Shown piece after piece: positions 57,800 to 64,000 of a stretch of DNA of 64,000 nt. The notes under the pieces were generated by a model. That model saw nothing but the letters and a program-made list of their open reading frames with translations. It made no database searches and had not been told where the DNA came from. Source of the stretch: Gnetum montanum (lineage: Eukaryota > Streptophyta > Gnetopsida > Gnetales > Gnetaceae); contig MNCI01010775.1 in assembly GCA_015680685.1 (NCBI GenBank), positions 1 through 64,000 of the forward strand, read 5' to 3'. The position numbers and the translations under genes are program-made. Position 1 is the first letter of the stretch. Each line of letters opens with the position of its first letter.

Positions 57800-58540
57800 A
57801 CCTTCTCCACCTATGGAGCTACATTTGAGGAAGCCCTGGACCACCTTAAGCAAGTACTAAAAGGATGTATGGAAATAAATATGTGGCTCAATTGGTAAAA
57901 GAGTCATCTGATGGTCTAGGAGGGCATTGTATTGGGGCATAGAATCTCACCAGTAGGAATTGAGGTCAACCCTGAAAAAATAAGGATCATTCAAGGAATT
58001 ACCTTCCAACTAGAAGTTATTACAGATGTTCGATCATTCTTTGGATACATTGGCTACTATCATCAATTCATAGAAAATTTCTTGAAGATCGCAAAATCAT
58101 TAGTAGAGCTAACAAAGAAAGATGCTCCATTTTTCTGGACTAAGGAATGTGAAAAAGCATTCCAAAAACTAAAGGAGAAACATGTAGAAACTCTAATTCT
58201 ATAGGCATCCAACTAATTCAAATCATTCAATGTTATGATTAATGCATCAAATTATGCCTTGGGAGATGTGCTTATGTAGTTAGATGACAAAAAATGTCCA
58301 TATTACATCCACTATGCAAGCCAAAGCATTATGGATGCACAACTAAACTACACCACCATAGAAAAAAATTGATGGTAGTGATATTTACTCTAGAGAAGTT
58401 CAGGTATTATGTGCTTGGATACAAAGTGTTTATGCACATGGGCCATAATGCCATTTTCTTCCTCGTGAACAAGCCAATGGTGAGCCCTCATGTCATATGG
58501 TGGTTGGTGATCTAATAGAAATTCGATCTTATGATAATAG
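57800..58540 (+). pseudogene. RT end and RNase H of element C
   Basis: The frame 57932-58204 is open: MGHRISPVGIEVNPEKIRII, VRSFFGYIGYYHQFIENFLK and TKECEKAFQKLKEKHVETLI, the RT thumb/connection blocks. RNase H follows, with LEKFRYYVLGYKVFMHMGH in 58294-58515. The minus frame at 58390 is a shadow. Confidence 0.8.
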
Positions 58541-59940
58541 ATTGAAAGGGAACTGAGCATATTGTTGCTGATCACTTGTCTTGGTTGCAATGAGACAACA
58601 AAGTGGAGGAAAGCCTACTATCTAATTTTTTTCCTGATAAACTCCTCTTTTCTAGGGCTATAACTAAACAATTGGCCATTGTACCTAAATGTTACAATGG
58701 CATTCTCACCTATCTTCTTACTAAGAGATTTCACAAGGGCTGGATCACTAAAAGAAATAATAGTTTCTTCACCATGTGAAATATTTCATGGAGAGTAATG
58801 GACATATTTATAAGGTGTGTGTAGATGGCTTGGTTTGTTGGTGTGTCCCTGATGCTATTCAACTACTTGTTTTCTAGGACACTCATGAGGGTCCTTGTCA
58901 GGGCCACTATGCTAGTTGACACATGACTATCAAAATCTTGATGGCAGGGTATTATTGGCCAATAATATTTAGAAATGCTCACCAATCAATCCACTCTTGT
59001 GAATGCTACCAATGAGATGGTGAATGACTACTTGAATGAAACGACCTTAGAAGTGGATTCAACCACTAGAATCCTTTGACATTTGGGCCATTGATTTCAT
59101 GAGTCCCATCATGCCCATGTCAAATGGAAAGGCATACATCATGGTTGTTTTTGACTATTATATGAAATGGGTAGAAGTAGTAGCCATCACCAACTATACA
59201 TCTTCTACTGCTACTTTGTTTGTACAAAAGAATTTTGTAAATAGGTTTGATGTGCCACATGCATTAATTTCTGATAGTGGAACTCTCTTTACAAAACTAC
59301 CTTTTAGAAGCTTATGCAATGCTTGGGGGTTGAACATAAACTAACAACACCTTACCACCCCCAAGACAATGGTCAAACTGAGGCTACAAATAGAATAGAA
59401 AATCACAAAGATCTTAACAAGAACTATTAGTAAATATAAGAAATATTGGAGGAAAAAACTCAACGATGCCCTCTGGGCCTACTACTCAACATGGAAAGTT
59501 CCTATAGGCTATTCTCCCTATGAGCTAGTGTATAGAAAATTACCAACACTTCATAATCAATCTGAGCTCCATACACTTTCAACAACCTATGATGTTGACC
59601 TTGGCTTAAGTCTAGCACAAGAAAAAAAAAATATTAACAAATCTTAACATTCTAGACAAAAATCAATTGGTGGTCTTTTCATCTAAAAAGTTGCATAAGA
59701 CATTCAACAAAAAATGCCATGACCTTAGAATTAGAAAAGTCTAATTTCAACTAGGAGATAAGATACTCTACTATAACCCCACACATGTACCTTAATGAAC
59801 TAAGTTCTAGACATTGTGGAAAGGACCTTATATCATTTATAAAAGTTTTCCTTCTGGGGTCATGCTGATCTACAAACCTAAGAGCCCAAACAAGAAGTAG
59901 CTAGTCAACATACAACAAGTCAAACCTTTCCATGAGCCTA
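58541..59940 (+). pseudogene. integrase of element C
   Basis: The zinc region near 58880-59020 is broken. The core is partly open in 59099-59344 (NGKAYIMVVFDYYMKWVEVV, then PHALISDSGTLFTKL with the second acid). The block with the catalytic Glu (PQDNGQTEATNRI) follows after a frameshift near 59340. The end reads VNIQQVKPFHEP near 59930. Confidence 0.78.
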
Positions 59941-61969
59941 AGTAAGCTAGTGCAAAAAATGCCTCATCAGATGGACAACCATGCTCAATCTTTAGAATCT
60001 CCTCTTTTCAACTTAGTCATGGGTGAGATGGCCATCCATGCTAACTATATAAGTAGCTCCTCAATTTTTTCATCTTTTTGTTTCAAACCTTGTTACTTTT
60101 ACAACTTTTTATTTTATACATTCTTTACCTTACATCTTTTTATTTTTATATTATTAAATTTTCAAAAAAAATTACAACATCATTAGTACATTTTATCTTT
60201 TTAAATATTTTATAATTTCTTATATATTTTCCTTTATATGGATGTTATTTTTTATTATGTTTTAATAATAACATTCCTTATTGCCAACTAGGTACAATGT
60301 GGTTTAATTAATGTAGGTAGATGCTATCTAGTTATTTTATTGTTGGTATCTGAATTCTAGCTTTGAATTTTGTTATTGACAACTAGGACATGGTTTCTCT
60401 TTTATGAAATATTTAGTGATCCCACAACATCCACCCATCCACAAACTCTACGATTTTTCTTGTTCTGGAAATGTGAGGTCACTTTTTCATTAATACAACT
60501 TTAACGAACCTATGACCTTGGTGGTTTTCAAATTTGGAAAGGATTCAAAGGTTTGAATAGGGTGTGACTTCAAGGGGACTCAATACTCTTTGTGCCTTTC
60601 TACTTGGATGCATGTGTGTTTTCATGGATTTCTTACCATTATGTGTCATCCAATAACAAGAAGTTGAATAAGTCTTTGCATGGTGTGGTTCTGATATAAA
60701 AAAGGATGAGAATTCAAAGCACACCCCTTAGATAAAATAAATGAGCTACAAGCACTGGTTATGGGACTAAAAAGACATCTTACCCATTCCTAAAGGTCCC
60801 TACTAACTAAGGCCCTTTTTCACTTTCTACTTTTTTTTTCTTCTTCAATAAGGAATGGTGGTTGTTCATGGTGTCTTACGGGGGTGGACTGGTCTTAGAA
60901 TGACAATGCAAAGTCACTGAAAATGGTTGGTTTTGGTCTAGACTAAGGATGGGTTTTATCAAGTCATTTAACCACTAGATTTTATCAGGTCATTTAACCA
61001 CAAACATCACAAGGGACTTCATGTGACCTTAATCGAGAACTCCATTCCACTTTCACTCTCAATGATCTATGCTTTCCATGTCTCATCTCACTATTAGTTT
61101 CATGTTCTTTTTTGATGTCTTTGTTTGATGTGTCAAAATTATTTGGTCATTTCTTTTGGATATTTGTACTTAACTTTCTATAATCATTAATTATCCATGG
61201 GGTCCATGGACTCCTCAATTTGAAGTTATGCAAGGAAAATAAAGGGCTTGTACCTACTTTGGGGAGGACCCTTTTGCATATCTTTTGGTTGGGTTAGTTA
61301 AGTTCTTTATGCTTAGACATTCTCATAATCAAATCCTTTTGCATGCCCCATCAATGACATCAAATTTTGCACATCTTCACAACATTTTTTAGTAAAACCC
61401 TCTTTTTATTGTTGTGAATTCTTCAACCCTCTTCAAGCATTTCATCACATTTGAAATTTTTAAAATTTAATGGACTACTTATCAATTTCACCCTATTTTT
61501 TAGTTTTCTTGCTAACATTATCAAAGAAATCAATCCACCATAATGACAACTTAGCCAAGTGTAACTATTGATGACACAAGGTACTTAAAAGCTATATGTT
61601 ACACATTGCACACTAATCCATGATTTTGTTGTGATTACAATGGGAACCATGGACTAGATGCAGGACTATCTACACCAAGGAAGACACAGTAGCACATGCA
61701 ACAAGGACCATTCATGATTGTTGGATCTTCTCCCTTGCTCTTTAACTACTAGGGGAGTTTGATGTCAATTCTATCCAGGGTGTTTAATTCTATTATCATG
61801 AACATCCAATTTTGCCAAAAGAATATAAATCTGTACACTTGGGCACTTAGAGTTTGTCTGTTCCATCTAAGTTAATTTTCATGTTAGTAAATAATCCCAT
61901 ACCTTCCTAATATTTTGTAAGGAACTTGTTCCTCCTCTTATTCAATCGAGGATGACTTTTCATTTGGTA
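59941..61969 (+). other. 3' spacer of element C
   Basis: About 2 kb, no ORF recognised. It aligns with the spacers of A and B, including T-rich (60060-60250) and GTGACTTCAAGGGG-type stretches (60560). Confidence 0.6.
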
Positions 61970-62106
61970 TGATGAATCATATTTTACAAGGCTTTGATAT
62001 TGGACCTACGATGTCAGGTATCTGATATTAGGTTCCAAGATGTGATGTCAAATATCCAATATTGTAGGGTATGTTCTAGGCTATCAATATAGTTCTTGGA
62101 CTAGGT
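61970..62106 (+). repeat. truncated 3' LTR of element C
   Basis: Starts TGATGAATCATATTTTACAA and matches the first 137 or so bases of the 5' LTR, then stops at the junction with D. Confidence 0.75.
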
Positions 62107-63388
62107 GTTTCTACAAGCTTATATTTCAAAGTTTGAAAAGCTAACTCACATTCTCTGGTCCATTCAAAAGATACGTCCTTTTTCATTAGTTCAACTAATG
62201 GTTTTGCAACCCTTGAAAAGTTCTCTATGAATCTTCTATAATAGCTAGTGTGTCCAAGGAATCATCAAATGTCTTTTACAGTTTTAGGTTGATGTATGAT
62301 TATTTGGATGACTTTGATCATTTCAGGTTCTACCTCTATCCCTGTTTCTGAAATCTTATGCCCTAATACTATGCCTTCATGGCCCATTAAATGGATTTTT
62401 TGCCAATTGAGCCTTAGTTTCAACACATTGCTTTAGTACTTGCTCTAGTTGGTCCAAGGCTTGATCAAGGTTCACTCCATAGGTGGAGAAGTTGTTCATG
62501 AAGACTTCTACACCATTCCCTATTTGTTGCTAAAATATACTTAGAACCATACCTTGAAATGTTGCAGGAGCATTGCACAAGCCAAACGACATCTGTTTAT
62601 ATGCAAATTTCCCCCAAGGACTTGTGAACATAGTCTTGGCTTGGTCTTCTGGTGCTATTTGGATTTGGTTGTATCCACTGTACCCATCCAAAAAACTATA
62701 GTAGCGATGCCTTACAATGGTGTCTAAGACTTGGTCGACGAATGGTAATGGAAAGTGGTATTTGAATGTTGCCATGTTTAGTAGCCTAAATTCTATACAC
62801 ACCCTCCATTTACCTTCCTTTTTGGGCACAATAACTAATGGACTAACCCATTTGCTATCAGCAATGGGGTAGATGAACCTAGCTTTTAGACGTTGTTCAA
62901 TTTCTTCTTTAACCACTTGCTTTAGCTTTTTCTTCAATCATCTCTATGGTTGTTGTCGAGGCTTCATGGAAGGGTCAATGTAAATCCTATGTTGGCATAT
63001 CCTAGGGTCTATTCTAGTTAATTTGGAATATGACCAAGTAAAGGCTTTTGACCATTTTTCACCATTTTTAGTAGTCTCTATTTGTTGAGGAGCAAGCTTA
63101 GCATTAATAATTACTAGTTTTCCATTTTTGAGAAATGTATACTCCATACTGGTGGGCAATGGTTTTAACTCAAGGGGCTCTTTCTTAAAGTTTTCAAGGA
63201 TTTCCAACTTTTCCAAGTTGATATTTTCAATGTCAAGACTTGGAAGTTAGCAATGAACTTGCTCTAATGTGTCTATGCTATCAATGTAAGTGCAAGTCAA
63301 ACACTCAGTTGGTTCCATGCATATAGTTGACTTTATCTCTTGGTTAGCTATCAACCACTGGGTGCCTTCTTGTCTTGTAGCTATTGCA
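62107..63388 (-). pseudogene. Athila-like pol fragment D (linker, RT, start of RNase H)
   Basis: RT is open over 136 codons (62530-62937): EEIEQRLKARFIYPIADSKW, PKKEGKWRVCIEFRLLNMAT, FLDGYSGYNQIQIAPEDQAK and MSFGLCNAPATFQ. The linker is open in 62944-63216 (ENFKKEPLELKPLPTSMEYT). RNase H begins near 62160 (EWTRECELAFQTLKYKLVET) and is cut at the boundary with C. The catalytic YxDD block is in broken frame below 62530. It is the best-preserved RT of this family here. Confidence 0.85.
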
Positions 63389-64000
63389 TATAGGCATAGA
63401 TATCAGCCACTGATTGATCGTAAAGGCACTGAGAATATTATTGGAGATCATTTATTTTGGTTAAGATGAAATAACAAAGAGGATGAATATCCACTTTCTG
63501 ATTACTTTCCTGATGAATACCTCTTTACAGGTGTAGTAAATAATCAATTAACCATGGAAAAAAATTGGTATAGTAGCATTATTACCTATATCCTTACACA
63601 AAAAACACTACAAGAGTTAGACGCTAAAAAGAAACTGTAGTTTCTTTATCAAGTTGAATATTTCATGGAAATCAATGGACACCTTTATAAGGTGTGTCTT
63701 GATGGCTTGGTCTAATGGTGTGTTCCTGATGTAGATTAATTAAGAGTTCTCCAAGATGCACCTAAAGACCCTTGTGGGGGTCATTACACTAGGAGATGAA
63801 CAACCATTAAAATATTTCTTGAAAAATATTATTGGCCTACATTATTCTGAGATGCTCATCATTTCATCCAATCTTGTGAGTGTTGCCAATGTGATGGGGG
63901 AATGACTACTAGGATGGAGGGTCCACAACAATGGATTCAACCTTTCGAACCCTTTGACATATGGGAAATTAATTTTATGAGGCTTATTACACCAATGCCC
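63389..64000 (+). pseudogene. Athila-like pol fragment G (end of RNase H, integrase N-terminus)
   Basis: Reads RKGTENIIGDHLFWLR, INGHLYKVCLDGLV, DAPKDPCGGHYTRRRTTIKI and SCECCQCDGG, i.e. the RNase H-integrase joint and the HHCC zinc domain, aligned with C 58530-59050. It then enters the core (PFDIWEINFMRLI) and leaves the window. Some stops. It lies head-to-head with D. Confidence 0.8.

Larger units (their letters stand above)
52823..62106 (+). mobile_element. Athila-like element C
   Basis: 5' LTR 52823-53683, PBS, gag, protease, RT, RNase H, integrase, 3' spacer and a truncated 3' LTR from 61970. It is the most complete of this family in the window, though all frames are broken. Similarity to the LTR ends near 62106, where fragment D begins. 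Confidence 0.83.

Overview
This is a stretch of a plant nuclear genome, probably from a large, repeat-rich genome. It has no bacterial-style genes, tRNA, rRNA or CRISPR. It is AT-rich and almost wholly built of old, nested Ty3/gypsy LTR retrotransposons from three plant lineages (Tat/Ogre-like, Athila-like, Tekay/Del chromovirus). The remains of one host gene, a STRUBBELIG-family receptor kinase, lie between them. Nearly every reading frame carries stops, so most entries are pseudogenes. The species cannot be fixed from the sequence; a gymnosperm-like genome is a weak guess from the size and age of the elements.

Layout. (1) 1-17204, minus strand: a Tat-lineage element of at least 17 kb with LTRs of only 165 bp. 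It holds gag, protease, RT-RNase H, a second (archaeal-type) RNase H and integrase, plus several tandem arrays built on a GCGTA core. Between protease and RT sits a 5-6 kb island on the opposite (plus) strand. The island holds its own TATA box and an eight-exon gene of about 1,085 codons with an FCP1/NIF-like (HAD) domain whose catalytic acids are replaced. This is the most unusual object in the window. (2) 17205-22570, plus: Athila-like element A, cut by element 1 and lacking pol. (3) 23285-38942, plus: the STRUBBELIG-family pseudogene, split by (4) a Tekay element E (24966-34002, minus) in one of its introns. (5) 40244-43553 and 52373-52822, minus: element F, an Athila-type LTR with a non-pol ORF. 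It is interrupted by (6) element B (43554-52372, minus) and bordered by (7) element C (52823-62106, plus). (8) 62107-64000: pol fragments D (minus) and G (plus) in a head-to-head rearrangement that truncates C's 3' LTR.

How it fits together: the nesting gives an order of events. The host gene and A are old, E entered the host gene, element 1 entered A, and B and C entered F. Element 1 may be among the youngest insertions, since 4 of 78 comparable LTR bases differ, all transitions. Stops in the island gene are only TAG and TGA, with no frameshift, as expected if an intact gene decayed by deamination at methylated CHG and CG sites.
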